This document shows, piece after piece, positions 10,967 through 23,150 of a stretch of DNA of 64,000 bases. Made by a program: the position numbers and the translations under genes. Positions within the stretch are counted from its first letter, which is position 1. Each line of letters starts with the position of its first letter. The notes below the pieces were generated by a model, which saw only the letters and a program-made list of their open reading frames with translations, was not told the DNA's origin and made no database searches. This stretch comes from Cristatella mucedo (taxonomy: Eukaryota > Bryozoa > Phylactolaemata > Cristatellidae): contig WPIO01000169.1 in the NCBI GenBank assembly GCA_009760855.2, forward strand, positions 600,731 through 664,730. Reading direction: 5' to 3'.

Positions 10967-11790
10967 ATAATAATAATAATAATCACATGCTTCTTAAAGC
11001 ACCATCAGAGAACTCAATCTCTTTCTAGGCGCTTTAGATGTGCTGCAAAGGGAGCATGATTGCATGATTAGCAGTTGCCTTCTCAGTAAACAACAAAAAT
11101 TGCAAGATTAGGGGTGATACGCATAGGATAAGCATGCAAGTATGGTTACTTGAAACGTGCACTGTGTCAGCAGGCATTATACCATAAAGGACGAAGCACA
11201 GGGACTCACTATATGCTGTCCTGATAAGGTGCGTTTATAATTTATTTTAAATGTAGTCAAGTCACGGGATGTTGTGATGGAAGTCGGGAGTGAGTTCCAA
11301 TTATGGGAGCATGTGAACTAAAATAATTATATCCAAATGGTTTGAGATTTGTAAAAGATACAGATAAACAGCAACACTTTGAAAAAAGCGGTTGTTGCGA
11401 TGCTTAGAATGGTGGGGATCTAATAAAAGATCGAATAGGGAGTCTGGAGCGACAGAATGAAGAGACCTGGAAGTGAGTGACAAAACCTTGAATTCAATCC
11501 GTTGCTTGAGTTGCGTTGACAGAGTGAAGCTCGGCCAAAAGTGGTGTGATGTAGTAACAGTGACGCTTACGACAGAAGAGCCTGGCTGCAGAGTTTTGAA
11601 CAAGTTGTAAGTTCCTGATTGCACAGGCCGGTAGACCGGCAAGCAGTGTGTTATACAAATCAAGAAGGGATATCACAAATGCATGGACTAGCTTGGCTGT
11701 GGTATCCATATCTAAACAAGCCTGAATTTTAGTATTGTAATTTAGCTAAAAGTAGGCAGACCTGATGCTGTCACCTGACTACAGGTTAGT
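10967..11790 (-). mobile_element. L2-B 3' half with ATT tail
   Basis: The tail appears as (AAT)n at 10967-10982 on the plus strand, followed by the 3' UTR and ORF2 C-terminal coding in broken frames (11301-11663 and 11494-11709), with residues such as SLLDLYNTLLAGLPACAIRN. It ends near 11790 with the HISSTVK-equivalent segment. Confidence 0.8.
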
Positions 11791-12642
11791 CGTGAGATAT
11801 ATTTTACACATCCCTCACTTTTGCTTTAGAAGATGACTTCCTCTGCAGTCAGATTATGCATGATTTCAGGACGATTAAATACAAATGCTGCATCTGGGGT
11901 CATTGCCGTTGGCACTGCCAAATAATGCAGAATATACGCATGTATTCGGAACATCTTTTGGTAGGAATTTTGGTATCAGTCAATTATCAGGATTTCGGTT
12001 GAGCATGGCATTGATATTCACCAAAGTTCAGCCAGGAAGTTTTCTGAATCCTGAAATTTGCTCAACAAGAAGGTTATTCAGATGACAAATAGGTAATATG
12101 TCAAAGTATGCTACTAGAACACGTCGATCAAGAAAGCAATCTTCTCTATTGAATGTTAAACAGTAAAGCTACTATCCATAGGATTAGCGTCAGACGACAT
12201 CCGAGAATGATCAGCAATTACAAATCGATGCAAGCCATAAATTATGAATGCTGAGTGAAGCAGGTTCAACTTCCTGATAGAACCATGCCAAAAATACAGC
12301 ACTTTAAACGGTGCTAGTCCAGGCTGATAAGTGAGAGATTTCAGGGATTTATAAGCTCGTTATCCCGAAAATAGACTTGTAGGATCACTATCCACTAGTG
12401 AATACGTGCCACCCTAAGCCAAAAATTGCATTAACAAAGATCGACCAGTTTGAGAAAATAAGTTAATATCTCAAGCTTGGTGACGTCCATTTGACGGCAA
12501 CGGAATTTCGAGGCCTCACAAAAAGCTGTATTGTGCCTAAAGTGTCGTTAGGTACCAAAAGAGACATGAAACAACCTGACCAGACGTCGAAATCGTATGA
12601 CCGTTGCCAGGCTCACAGCCTATAGGTCACCTGAACTGGATA
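11791..12642. other. No feature recognised
   Basis: About 850 bp of unassigned AT-rich sequence left of the inverted repeat. The open frame at 11885-12085 (+) has no recognisable motif and is not called. Confidence 0.4.
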
Positions 12643-12996
12643 TTATCCAATTCAATGGAATAGTTGGTGGTGTGCTAACTAAGATATACTCTTAATTCGT
12701 TAATCTCTCTAGCTAGTTCCAGTCACAGTTTTGAGATAACTATCTTATGAAAACGAGGCGCCTTCAAAAAACTTATGCAAAGAGCTGACTAGTATAACGC
12801 TCATGCGATGGTAATTTTAAGATCTCACAGCTTCGATTTGACGCAGTTGACGAGGACTACGTTCCAAAACTGTTTTTTACATCTCTAGGTTTAACTTACC
12901 CAGTTCTAAGCAAGCCATCAGCCTATGAGATAGTGACTGTGTAAAATGAGCACAGTAAGCTCAAGTACTTATGTATTCAATCCCTTAAATATGTTG
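12643..12996 (+). repeat. Left arm of a 355-bp imperfect inverted repeat
   Basis: This segment matches the reverse complement of 13918-14273 over its whole length (roughly 85-90% by eye). Shared blocks include GAGCTGACTAGTA, AAGCAAGCCATCAGC and CATTCAATCCCTTAAATATG. The arms enclose about 0.92 kb containing L2-A and L2-B 3' ends arranged tail to tail. Confidence 0.85.
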
Positions 12997-13020
12997 ATAA
13001 CTTTGATGGTTGAAGATTTT

Positions 13021-13332
13021 TTCCTGCGGTTCTAAACTGTGGAACTTACTTCTATTTTGTTAAGCCAGGTTATATCGTACGCTGCAACTGACTGTGGCAA
13101 ATTCAATCCAGCAGTACTGCACTACTAATTCCGTGCTACTCACTACCGCAAAAGCCGTCCTCATTCAGCTATGCTTCTCATTTTCTCTTGGTTGAGAGAG
13201 GTAAAGTGTTTTGGCTACCTAATGAGTACGTGAAGGCTTTAGAGGGCTAAAAGAAGTTTGTCTGAGTAAGATTCGCTTAGCATTTTGGCATTGTGAACTT
13301 ACAGACAGGATAGCTTACAATACAACATTATG
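13021..13332 (+). mobile_element. L2-A 3' end between inverted-repeat arms
   Basis: Starts at GCGGTTCTAAACTGTGGAAC (end of ORF2) and continues through the 3' UTR to ATAGCTTACAATACAACATT. Diverged from other copies; no open frame. Confidence 0.7.
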
Positions 13333-13379
13333 CCAGCAAGTAGTTGGTAAGCGTAGCCTATGAAAAAAAGATAAAATGA

Positions 13380-13840
13380 TGGTAATAATGCGTTTGATAT
13401 AGGGCCTTCAGAGGGCTCAATCTCTTCCTAGGGCACTTTAAATTTGCTGCAAAGGAAGCATAGTCGAATGGTTAGTTGTATCATGGTCAATAAACAATAA
13501 GGAATACATGATTAGAGATGACATGCACAGGATTGGCATGCAGGTTTGGTTAGTGGCAGCTTACTCAGTGTCAGCACCCATAAGCCCATAAAGGACAAAC
13601 CATAAGGACCCCATAAATGCTGCTATAAAAAGACGCGTTTTTAGATTTATTTAAATGAGGAAAAGTCAGGAGATGTCACGTAAGTAAAGTTTTATTCTTT
13701 GGGAGCATACGAACTAAAGGCACGGTCTCCAAAGGATTTGAGATGTGTGCTAGGTATGGATAAAAAGCTAGATTCCGGAATGCATGAGGCACGAATAGTA
13801 GACATGGAAAGGGCTGCCAAACATTGAGTCGAAGTGAATG
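13380..13840 (-). mobile_element. L2-B 3' end between inverted-repeat arms
   Basis: The reverse complement matches the L2-B 3' UTR and the ORF2 C-terminus (AFSS-APK-like segment near 13690-13740). Its 3' end faces the L2-A 3' end at 13332, so the two elements are tail to tail inside the hairpin. Confidence 0.75.
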
Positions 13841-13917
13841 CCGAATTCGGTACTGGTGATGAAATATGCCAGCTGCAGAATGCTATGATGCGATAGCGAT
13901 TTAAAATTAAACAAATT

Positions 13918-14273
13918 TAACATATTTAAGGGATTGAATGCATAAGTAATTGAGCTCACCGTTTTCCCATGTTACACATTCACTATCTCATAAGCTGATG
14001 GCTTGCTTAGAACTTCTCTGGTTAAACCTAGGGATGAATAAAACAGTTTTGGAACGTAATCCTTGTCAACTGAGTCAAATCAAAGCTGTGAGATCTTAAA
14101 AGTACCATCGCATGGGCGTTTTACTAGTCAGCTCTTTGCATAAGTTTGTTAAAAACGCCTCGTATTCATAAGATAGCTATCTCAAAACTATGACTGAAAC
14201 TAGCTAGAGAGATTGACGAATTAAGAGTATACCTTAGTTTTCACACCACCAACTATTCCATAGAATTGGATAG
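13918..14273 (-). repeat. Right arm of the 355-bp inverted repeat
   Basis: Reverse-complement partner of 12643-12996. The outer ends match as ATCCAATTC-ATGGAATAGTTGG and the inner ends as CCCTTAAATATGTT. No coding is seen in the arms. Confidence 0.85.
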
Positions 14274-14279
14274 CATAAG

Positions 14280-15295
14280 GATAGGATCACCAATTTTTGG
14301 TTATCAATAATTAAGCAGCCAGAGACATAAAGCAGCTACCTATCTAGCTCAACGTATAAAAAAGTAAATTGAGTGATTAAGGGTTAGAACCACCTACCTG
14401 GATGAAGAAGTGAGAGCACATTACCTCTAAGCTACGATTCAGGAATGAATAGGCACGGCACAGGCAGATTTTGCCATAGGTTATTAAATTCTCTAGAATT
14501 AAGTAGAGTTTTTAACGTGTTGCCAGATTAGAGCAATTTTGTGAAAAAGAGCAAGATTTAATGAGTAAGAGACTACATATTTATATTTTTTTCAGGCAGG
14601 CAGTGACAGGTTTGTAGACCAAACGCTGAGCAATGTCAACACAGGATTAACAAAACTGATCATTAATTTGGCCTAGTAGAAGTGGTTATAGACGAGTTAT
14701 AGGTAGACAGGTATAAAGACAGCGAGAGAATGAGAATGAGGGGCTAGAGACTATCGTGCTTACTAGTGTCACAAACGTCTGCCAAATAAATGTATAATTT
14801 TCATGGTAATGACATTGGTCCGTTCATATCTAATTAGGATACCATTTATCACACCGTGATTAGCAGTCTCTGAGGAATACAATAAATAGTAAAAGTTTTT
14901 GAATTTACTATGAAAGGATTAGTGACTCTGTAAGTTAGGTTAATGTGCTTAGAGCTTTTCTACATAGATGTCAAAACCACATCCTTATCAATCCAATGCA
15001 ATATTTTTCTCCAGGTCCACTAGTATTCTCCAGAGAGTTGCATTAACCCGGCAGCTTGACCTTGTCGCTGGAAGCTTGACCTTGGCGCTGGCCAGGGTCA
15101 GCATTTTCTAAGTTATGTAAACGACATTTGACCGGTTTCCATTCAGCAGCAACTGCATCCCAGCCTAAAAGAAGCGGCCTGTAGTTTCCGTTTGCAAGTT
15201 TTAACTTGCCTTTAGGATTTTTAGCTGTGAGTATGACAGCATTGCAAAGCATAGCCGGCCTATGGATGGGAGAGAGAAACTGCTGAGGGAGTTCA
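14280..15295. other. No feature recognised, apart from a weak minus-strand open frame
   Basis: Unassigned sequence. On the minus strand, 15252-15043 encodes 69 residues (LANGNYRPLLLGWDAVAAEW in the middle) with a more protein-like composition than its surroundings. It could be a fragment of an element polyprotein or an exon, but no family is recognised. Confidence 0.3.
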
Positions 15296-15299
15296 GTTT

Positions 15300-15395
15300 A
15301 ATAATGATAGGAATAATAGCACATTTTTATAGAGCCCTCTGAGAACTTAATCACTGTCTAGGAAATTTAAATATACTGTAAGGATTCGTGATCAT
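15300..15395 (-). mobile_element. L2-B 3' UTR tail remnant
   Basis: The plus strand reads GCACATTTTTATAGAGCCCTCTGAGAACTTAATC.., the reverse complement of the L2-B 3' terminal segment. Only about 90 bp survive. Confidence 0.55.
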
Positions 15396-15798
15396 AGGGT
15401 CAGTGGTAGAGCCTTGTCGCCAGACACACTCAGGGAGCTTCTCAAAAGAAGATACATCCATCAGGCATCCAACCTCTTCCTGCCTTCCTGCTGCCTGCAA
15501 AGAAAATGGGCTTCTTCCTTGCATGGCTCACGGCCCACGCCAGTTCAAAGACAAACCGTTCAGCAAGGTAAAACCACTCTCAGACCATAAATTCTAGCCA
15601 ATCGGTACAGCACCTCTGGCTTGATCGGGCTGCCCACTGTATTGCACGGCTCATGAACCAGCGACCGTGAAACCTGCGATGAAGAATCAAAGACTGCGTC
15701 TCGTTGCACACAGCAACGAAACGCAGTGACTGCTGCTGCCGCACAATGTGGCGCCACCCGCAGCCACATAAGCAAAGCAGCATGACGACGGATATGTG
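15396..15798. other. No gene recognised; GC-rising flank of the minisatellite
   Basis: GC content and CpG frequency increase toward the array (for example CGTCTCGTTGCACACAGC and GTGGCGCCACCCGCAGCC at 15740-15765). No exon or promoter can be fixed. Confidence 0.35.
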
Positions 15799-16848
15799 GC
15801 AGCCGAGCAGCCGAGCAGCCGAGCAGCCGAGCAGCCGAGCAGCCGAGCAGCCGAGCAGCCGAGCAGCCGAGCAGCCGAGCAGCCGAGCAGCCGAGCAGCC
15901 GAGCAGCCGAGCAGCCGAGCAGCCGAGCAGCCGAGCAGCCGAGCAGCCGAGCCGAGCAGCCGAGCAGCCGAGCAGCCGAGCAGCCAGAGCAGCCGAGCAG
16001 CCGAGCAGCCGAGCAGCGAGCAGCCGAGCAGCCGAGCAGCCGAGCAGCCGAGCAGCCGAGCAGCCGAGCAGCCGAGCAGCCGAGCAGCCGAGCAGCCGAG
16101 CAGCCGAGCAGCAGCCGAGCAGCCGAGCAGCCGAGCAGCCGAGCAGCCGAGCAGCCGAGCAGCCGAGCAGCCGAGCAGCCGAGCAGCCGAGCACAGGAGC
16201 AGCCGAGCAGCCGAGCAGCCGAGCAGCCGAGCAGCCGAGCAGCCGAGCAGCCGAGCAGCAGCCGAGCAGCCGAGCAGCCGAGCAGCCGAGCAGCCGAGCA
16301 GCCGAGCAGCCGAGCAGCCGAGCAGCCGAGCAGCCGAGCAGCAGCCGAGCAGCCGAGCAGCCGAGCAGCCGCGAGCAGCCGAGCAGCCGAGCAGCCGAGC
16401 AGCCGAGCAGCCGAGCAGCCGAGCAGCCGAGCAGCCGAGCAGCAGCCGAGCAGCGAGAGCAGCCGAGCCAGCCGAGCAGCCGAGCAGCCGAGCCGAGCCG
16501 AGCAGCCGAGCAGCCGAGCAGCCGAGCAGCCGAGCAGCCGAGCAGAGCCGAGCAGCAGAGCAGCCGAGGAGCCGAGCAGCCGAGCCAGCCAGCCGAGCAG
16601 CCGAGCAGCCGAGCAGCCGAGCAGCAGCCCAGCCGCCCAGCAGCCGAGCAGCCGAGCAGCCGAGCAGCCGAGCAGCCGAGCAGCCGAGCAGCCGAGCAGC
16701 CGAGCAGCCGAGCAGCCGAGCAGCCGAGCAGCCGAGCAGCCGAGCAGCCGAGCAGCCGAGCAGCCGAGCAGCCGAGCAGCCGAGCAGCCGAGCAGCCGAG
16801 CAGCCGAGCAGCCGAGCAGCCGAGCAGCCGAGCAGCCGAGCAGCAGCC
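15799..16848. repeat. Minisatellite of the 8-bp unit GAGCAGCC, about 130 units
   Basis: The array is almost uninterrupted from 15799 to about 16848. Both ends are pure (15799-15945 and about 16640-16843), while the middle carries most variants: lost or gained CAG/GAG triplets and units such as GAGCACAG (16190-16197), with the greatest disorder at 16440-16640. Because the unit contains no stop in any frame and eight is not a multiple of three, every frame cycles through the same residues (EQPSSRAA on +, LLGCSAAR on -). The resulting 350-490-codon frames are artefacts. A degenerate CAG-rich stretch follows to about 16940. Confidence 0.95.
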
Positions 16849-17300
16849 AGCAGCAGCACCCAGTAGCAGAAGCAGCAGCCGCCAGTAGCACCAGCCACAG
16901 CCAGTAGTAGCAGCAGCAGCCAGCAGCAGGCCAGCAGTCGCATCAACTCTGCGAGACACAGAGAAGCAGTGAGGTGAGGAAACGTCAGCTCGGGTAGCAC
17001 CAAGGGGTAGGACGGCGAGGTGGTGAGGATTGGATATTGGTAGTACGAATCGGTGCGGTTGGGATCTGGCGTCCCGGATAAATCGTTCCGGCTCGAAGTT
17101 CCATCAAAATGCCAGCCGGCCTTGCTGACAGGGGGGGGGGGCATCGAATCCACACGAGCTCACGGAGCGGCTCGGCCGATCGCATGTATGCCTGAGGCTG
17201 AGTACGAGTGTAGTGTAGCTAACAAAGTACACTACGACCGGTGAAAATCTGCACAGAGATACATCCCTAATGGTGGTGCGAGAGCCGGCAGGCCGAGCTC
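16849..17300. other. GC- and CpG-rich right flank of the minisatellite
   Basis: CAG-rich degenerate sequence (16849-16940), then CpG-rich unique sequence with a run of at least ten G (about 17130-17140) and CGGCTCGGCCGATCGC (17170-17185). It contrasts with the AT-rich surroundings. A CpG-island-like promoter is possible, but no exon is visible. Confidence 0.4.
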
Positions 17301-19149
17301 TATTTATATGCCAAATAATATGCTCGTGGATGTATAAGTTAAACTTACTTTAAATATCCGAATATCCGAGCTGGCGTCTCATTAGTTATTACACAACTCT
17401 ACTTAGTGCTGATGCAAGGCTTAAGTAGATATTGCTACTCAGACGGGATTGACGTAAAGGGTCTCGAAGTTTCACAGTTTACAGGTGACTTTGGATGTAG
17501 AGGAGAGCACACACTATACACCAAATGAGATCTACATACGATTAGATAAGCAGAGTTAGGTAATATATGATGATGATAGCGAGAAGTTGTAGAAGTAATG
17601 TTTTTCAACTGGTAATTTATTCCAGGTAATTTATTCAATTTCAACCAGGTAATTTAATATAATAAATGCTGAAATCTCTCATAATGTGGAATGAATGACT
17701 TCTCCATTACTGGATAGAAATGAGATAAGTGGCAGCTTTTTTTTGGAGGAAGTGAAGAAAAGAGATAAGAACGAGTGCTTCGATGGTCCTGCAAACGGCT
17801 TGAAATTGAAGGATGAGCATTCAATACTGGCGGTTCTTCTCCGATTTTGAATGATCGTGAGGTATGAAAGAAAGACAACTTAGTTTAGTTCAGAATTCTA
17901 AAGACAGGCATTACGATGGTTCGTTGGGGCTATAGCATGCCTGATGAACACAAAGTGAGTGTGATGAACTGCAGTGCCTTAGGAAAATAGCACAGAGCTG
18001 CACGAAAACAATGCAGGGTATTGCAAGGTTGAGGCAGTTTCGGCCTAATTAGCTGGTGCTAGGCTGCAGTGGCGAATGCAGGTCAGCTATCTCTGGTTAA
18101 TTATCAAATCACTTACCAAAGCAACAGCAAGTACATCTAGCAATGCATTTAGGCGAAGATTGTACCTCAGTAATAGAAAAGCACGGTCGCACCAAACATG
18201 CAGATTACTAACATTGGTGAACCCAGAAGCCGAGGGCGGCCTGGTGAGGTAGGCTGGGCAGCTTTAGAACTCAGTTGAAAAAGAAAGCGTTTAGATGTCA
18301 ATAGCCATGTAATTTCTTATGAACTACGGTCATAAACTGAGCAGATATGCTCTAAATAGGTCAGTGATATTCTGATGGCTGACGAGAAATCAAATAATTA
18401 TATCTGGGACTGCGAGAAGTGGTTTAAGATCGCTATTAGCAGGATGAACTGTTAGTTCATAGAGAATTGTTTTTCGTAGAAACCCTGCAATCGTAGATCA
18501 GGCGATACAGGATCAGACGAAAAGGCTTTAACACTCACGAAAGGTACTGGGCTCTAAGCGTCTTAAGCCGAATATATTGACTATTTTGATTAGCTTTGTC
18601 TTTGATAACCTGGAAAATTCCTTGCAAGCTCTTTTTTATGCTGGTGGTGATGAAGTTGAGTGACTATGGAGCTATTCGCATATTTATACCAGCATACTGG
18701 CTTGAAATGAATCACTTAGAGATCGTGTTTTCGCAGAGTACTCAATAAAAACTTTCTAGACTGACTGCTGGCAACCGAACAGGGTATTAATTATAGACGT
18801 ATGAGAAGAGCTTATAGACTATATGAGGAGAGCTTCTCGGATTGCTTCTATCACGAGGAACATACTACAAACGATGTATCGGGGCTGCATTCTTTTAAGG
18901 ACAACCACAATCCTAGCTCGGACTATCGAGAATTCATCTGAAGTGTTCCGGCACTAACGAACACATCAAGGCTGACCATTTTCACTACAAACTGTATTAG
19001 GAAATACGTTCAACTTTATCACTGATAGCCTGGCTTATTCCCGGCAAGCTAGAACCTAGTAATCTTGACAGGGAAGAGTGACTTTGCAAGCTAGCCGCAT
19101 TTTGGGCTGCATGTTAAAGCTATTCAGAAAAAAGATCCGAAAATCCACG
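17301..19149. other. No gene or repeat recognised
   Basis: About 1.85 kb of AT-rich sequence. Short phrases such as the one around 18600 (CTGG.AAATTCCTTGCAAGCT) recur loosely near 19030, hinting at an old local duplication. The frames at 17435-17878 (-) have no recognisable content. Confidence 0.35.
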
Positions 19150-19565
19150 GTAATTAAAATCACACTCAGTGTTCAGGCTCAGGCCCTTTATTTTCAATGC
19201 TAATACTCATTTTTCAATACCATTATTATTAGGCTGTAGGAATCTGAGGGCACTATGTAAAATGCATTACTACCATTATTATTGAGCAGTAGGATTTTAG
19301 TTAAAGTTTCATCTGCGAGTAGACGAATGCCAATAATGATGCTACTCCATATGTTCATAAACTAATAGAGCATTAGGACTATGTTACAACCTAAATCCTC
19401 TGGTCATAGAGCTTCACTCCTTTGAAGACTGCCAGATGAATTGTATTCTCTTATCCGAGACCTGCACATACTTATTAGGTTTTGTGGTAATAATTTATTA
19501 TCAAACTTCTAAAAATTAAATTCCACCGGCTTGCTGATTGAACATTATCATTCATTATCCTTTAT

Positions 19566-19700
19566 ATAGACTACGGCCACTGCTTGCTATGGACTCTACA
19601 GGATCGCCTACTGCAGGACACGAACCCGAAATCAGGGTCTTTAACAGCAAGCACCACACCTTGTCAGTGCCAACTGAAGCGGCGGGCTGTTAAAGCAAGA
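19566..19700 (-). mobile_element. SINE-2 copy (tRNA-like), diverged
   Basis: The minus strand carries a box-B-like GGGTTCGTGTCC (19616-19627) followed by CTGCAGTAGGCGATCC and TGCAAGC-like sequence, in the same order as SINE-2 at 47.6 kb (+) and 21.9 kb (-). Flanking sequence at 19310-19560 also resembles 21600-21830, so this and the 21.9-kb copy may have been duplicated together. Confidence 0.55.
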
Positions 19701-19844
19701 CACAATCACATGCTTTTTGATGCACCGGAATCTGATTATAAAAAATCAGAGACTAAATGTCTCGTGGCTTATTTGCATGCTCGAGTTGTGAAATTAATTA
19801 TCGTTACTAGCTCATTTGGCAACTTGTATACTTCAACCTATGTG

Positions 19845-20060
19845 TGCTGACACTGTGCATGCTCCCACTAACGACATTTGCAAGCTGACCCGGTGCATGT
19901 AACCCCTAACCAAGTTATTCAGTTCGTTTGTTTATCAAACATGATATTACTCACCATTCAATTACATTTTCCGTTGCAGCAAATGTAAAGCGCCTAGAGA
20001 GAGATTGAGTTATCTGAGGGCGCTTTATAAAGGGCAATACTATTATTATTATAACTAAAT
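19845..20060 (+). mobile_element. L2-B 3' UTR with ATT tail
   Basis: Contains TGCTGACACTGTGCATGC, CAAATGTAAAGCGCCTAGAG and a terminal ATTATTATTAT at 20038-20052, as in other L2-B copies. Confidence 0.85.
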
Positions 20061-21834
20061 TTTTGGTTTACACTCGCATCTACTTCCTTCAGAACATGGC
20101 TGAAAGAATGATACTGCCATTGAATTAATGGCTAGACTTTAACCAAAACTTCATTGCAGAAAAAAATATTGTGCTATCGGTACAATCAAAGATCTGTCAA
20201 GTTAGATTTAATTCTTAAAAAAGTGCTAGGTAAAACGCTAATGCAAAACCTATGTGAAGGCTTCTATCTGGCTCGCAAGTAACTTGGCTCTCTAACATTC
20301 TCACGAAAAAGCCAACAAATTTGCCTTAGACGAGATTCACCTTAAAACATTTTGTCTGAGATTCTCTTTCTCTATATCCAGCTGATGGCGTCTCCCCGAT
20401 ACTAATGGCTTGCTCTAATAACGAGAGAATCGTGCAAATATATGGTATAGTGCAGTCAGGACACTACGTTTTGACAGATAAATTTCTGGTGAAAAACTTT
20501 GTTCTTGCAGCAACTTTCTCGAGAGACTTACTATTACCAAGCTCCATGTCAACAAATATAATACTCTTAGTTCCCATGTTTCTTCACCGTTTACAATGCA
20601 TATGAATTACCATGCCGAGCTTATTTTTTAAATTTAATGAACTATGTAAACTGAGGCTGATTAGGTCAGTATAAGAACCAATGTAGATTAAACCATTACT
20701 AAGGTCACAGGCTTAAGCCGGTGGCATATGAAAAGCGCATAGATCAAGGTTACGACCTCTTAAAAGGCTACAAAGATAAAATATGTTTTCCTTATTTGCT
20801 GGTGTAGATACTTTCGCGATAGCTCATCACTTAGGGTATGATAATTCTGTGAAAGAGTCATTGCAAAGATCTTAGTTGGCATTATTGGTGTGTACAATAT
20901 GCGGAAAACTGTAAGAGGGTTAATTGAGAATTACACTACTTATTCAATCGGTAAAATCTTCAGCTAACTTTCGTCCACTAGTAAAGGTTTTTTTAAGTGA
21001 CACATTTGCATACCATACTGACATAACTGAATTTCTTTCTGTTCAATTAGATTTACTAAATAAAGAATGTAGTAAATCCTATTTGTGACTTTCTCATGGA
21101 TACAAATGCATAGCAAATATTTTTTTTTAAACCAAACCTTTCTTTCACGACCAAGACTGTGTCTAACTTAAAGACAAAACTCTAGTAATTGAGCCAGAAA
21201 ACGAGCTAAATCGTTTGATGTAGTTACAATGACATAAGAAAAAAGGCGAATGATTGAAACTCGGTACTAATTTACTGAGACTTTATTCATGATATAGCTG
21301 CCGAAACGATTTAAAATTAAACTAATATTATTACAATAGCACTATAATGCAAGCCAATTTTCTGTTTCGACTCTAACAAATTGATCGAAGCTGTGGGATT
21401 CCTATACAACATATATTAGGACTATTTTTCGTTTTAATGTTTACAGCCTGGCATATTCGTTGCATGATAGTAACCCGTGACGTTGATAAAAAAGTGAATG
21501 CGAATGATTTGCATTCCTTATGCCATTATAATCGCCAGAAACGAGGCCAAACAATAATTGGCATAAAAGAATAACCGGCGAAAGCAATGCGGCTTGAATT
21601 TAAGTTTCATAAGCAAAAATATGAATAGAATTGTTCATGATACTTACGAAATAAGTAATAGATCAGTAGGACTGTGGTAAAAATCAAATACATGCTTTGG
21701 AGTAAAGCATTGCACGTTTCAACCTTGTCGAACGAATACTTTTTTTTGTTTTAGATATGCACATTGTACTTAATACAGTGGTAATAATTTATTTTGAAAC
21801 TGCAAAACATAAAAAAATATAGTTTAGCTAGTTT
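20061..21834. other. No gene recognised
   Basis: AT-rich, no coding motifs. The right part (about 21590-21830) is loosely similar to 19310-19560. Confidence 0.35.
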
Positions 21835-22010
21835 AACAGCATCGGCTATATATCGGCAGAATAGCCTTAATGACTACCAGCACGGCTTGCAGTGGACCAT
21901 GAAGGATCGCCAACTGCAGGACGAACCCACGACCCGGGTCAGGAACAGCAAGCACGTTCCCGTATGAGCTTACACCGAGGAGCCAGGCTATTACAGCTGG
22001 TTGCAATCAC
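21835..22010 (-). mobile_element. SINE-2 copy (tRNA-like)
   Basis: The minus strand reads TGGCTCCTCGGTGTAAGC (box A region), then GTGGGTTCGTCC (box B, 21919-21930), then CTGCAGTTGGCGATCC, CCACTGCAAGC and a TAGTCATTAAGG.. tail. The order and spacing match the SINE-2 copy at 47615-47800. Confidence 0.65.
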
Positions 22011-22395
22011 CTGCCTTAAAATACCCCGGAATCCAATTAAAAAAATCTTACACTAAATTCATCATTGCTTTATTGCATGAAAAGTTTCGAACCTCGTGGC
22101 ATACGTGAAGCACATAGACAGAGTTCTTGCTAATGACGGTCTAATCGTCCGTTGAAGGCGGAGTAACATTTGGTGTTAAAAACTTGCCAGAAAACGCATG
22201 GCTAATTTTGAATTGTATACACACCAATTCTTAGTATAGATCTCAATGCACTACTTTTGGTGTGCAACTTTCTTGAACAATTTATTTATTTACCATGTTC
22301 CGGTCATTTATCTATCGCGAAAACATGAGCAAAATTCATAATTACTTTGTCTTTCTATATGCACCAGGTTTCTCACCCGTGTTTATTTACTCTGA
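22011..22395. other. No feature recognised
   Basis: Short AT-rich spacer between SINE-2 and L2-A, no motif. Confidence 0.35.
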
Positions 22396-23150
22396 TTGTA
22401 TTTATCTCCGTCTGTAACTCCAAGTGAAAATGACTAAGTGGGTGTTATGCAGTAGAGTGTTTTTTCTATCCCACTCACTGGATAGTTGACTTTCGGAAAG
22501 CGTTTGGTAGCCAACAGACATTATTTCAAGCAACTAAGAGAAATTTGGAAGCATAGCACAGTCAGGAGAGCAGTTGAGGTAGTGATTAGCATTAAAGTAG
22601 CAGCTCAGGAGAGCTTTTACTGATGTGCCGTCTACAGCAGGAGAGCAGTTGTTGTTTCAGAAGAATCATGTAAGCGGATTCCGCAGACTACGGCCTGCAG
22701 GACTAAAGCATCGGTTACCAACGGTCTTCAAGCTGAATAATAGAGCCTCTATTTTATTGTCCGTACCGGATACGATGGCGCTAAGAGGCTGAAACTGGTG
22801 AAGCAGTTTAGCCGGTAGCCATTCTAGGTCTTTTAGCAAAGGAGACAGGTGGTCGAACATCTGTGATTTGCAAACTAGCCTTGCCAATATTCCTATCCGT
22901 CTACAGTGGCCTAGCTTCTTTCTATTTTTGTATCCAAGGCAAATGGGAATGACAATAATCAAGCCAAGACAGAACTGAGGAGCTAGTTAAATTTTCACAA
23001 CCCACCCTCGATGACAGTTTTTAACGTTACATAGGGATCGAACGTGATGGCTAGCTGTAGAAGCAGTCTTCTGAAAGAGGCATTGAAAGAACGATACCAA
23101 TTTTTTTAAATATTTTGTGGTAACAGTAACACAACACGATCAACTATCGC
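22396..23150 (-). mobile_element. L2-A 3' half, minus strand
   Basis: Begins with the 3' terminal CTCCGTCTGTAACTCCA equivalent and continues through the 3' UTR and C-terminal ORF2 (frame at 22666-22962: LARLVCKSQMFDHLSPLLKD), up to the AKRVxGL-equivalent segment near 23110-23150. It interrupts or abuts repeat R1 copy 1. Confidence 0.75.

Noticed and set aside
15043-15252. 69-codon minus-strand frame with LLLGWDAVAAEW
   Set aside because: Composition is protein-like but no family, splice pattern or second copy supports it; kept only as a remark.
15560-17153. Open frames of 356-488 codons on both strands (EQPSSRAA or LLGCSAAR repeats)
   Set aside because: They are produced by the 8-bp unit, which has no stop in any frame. 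Frames overlap fully on both strands and their ends are unrelated to the array.
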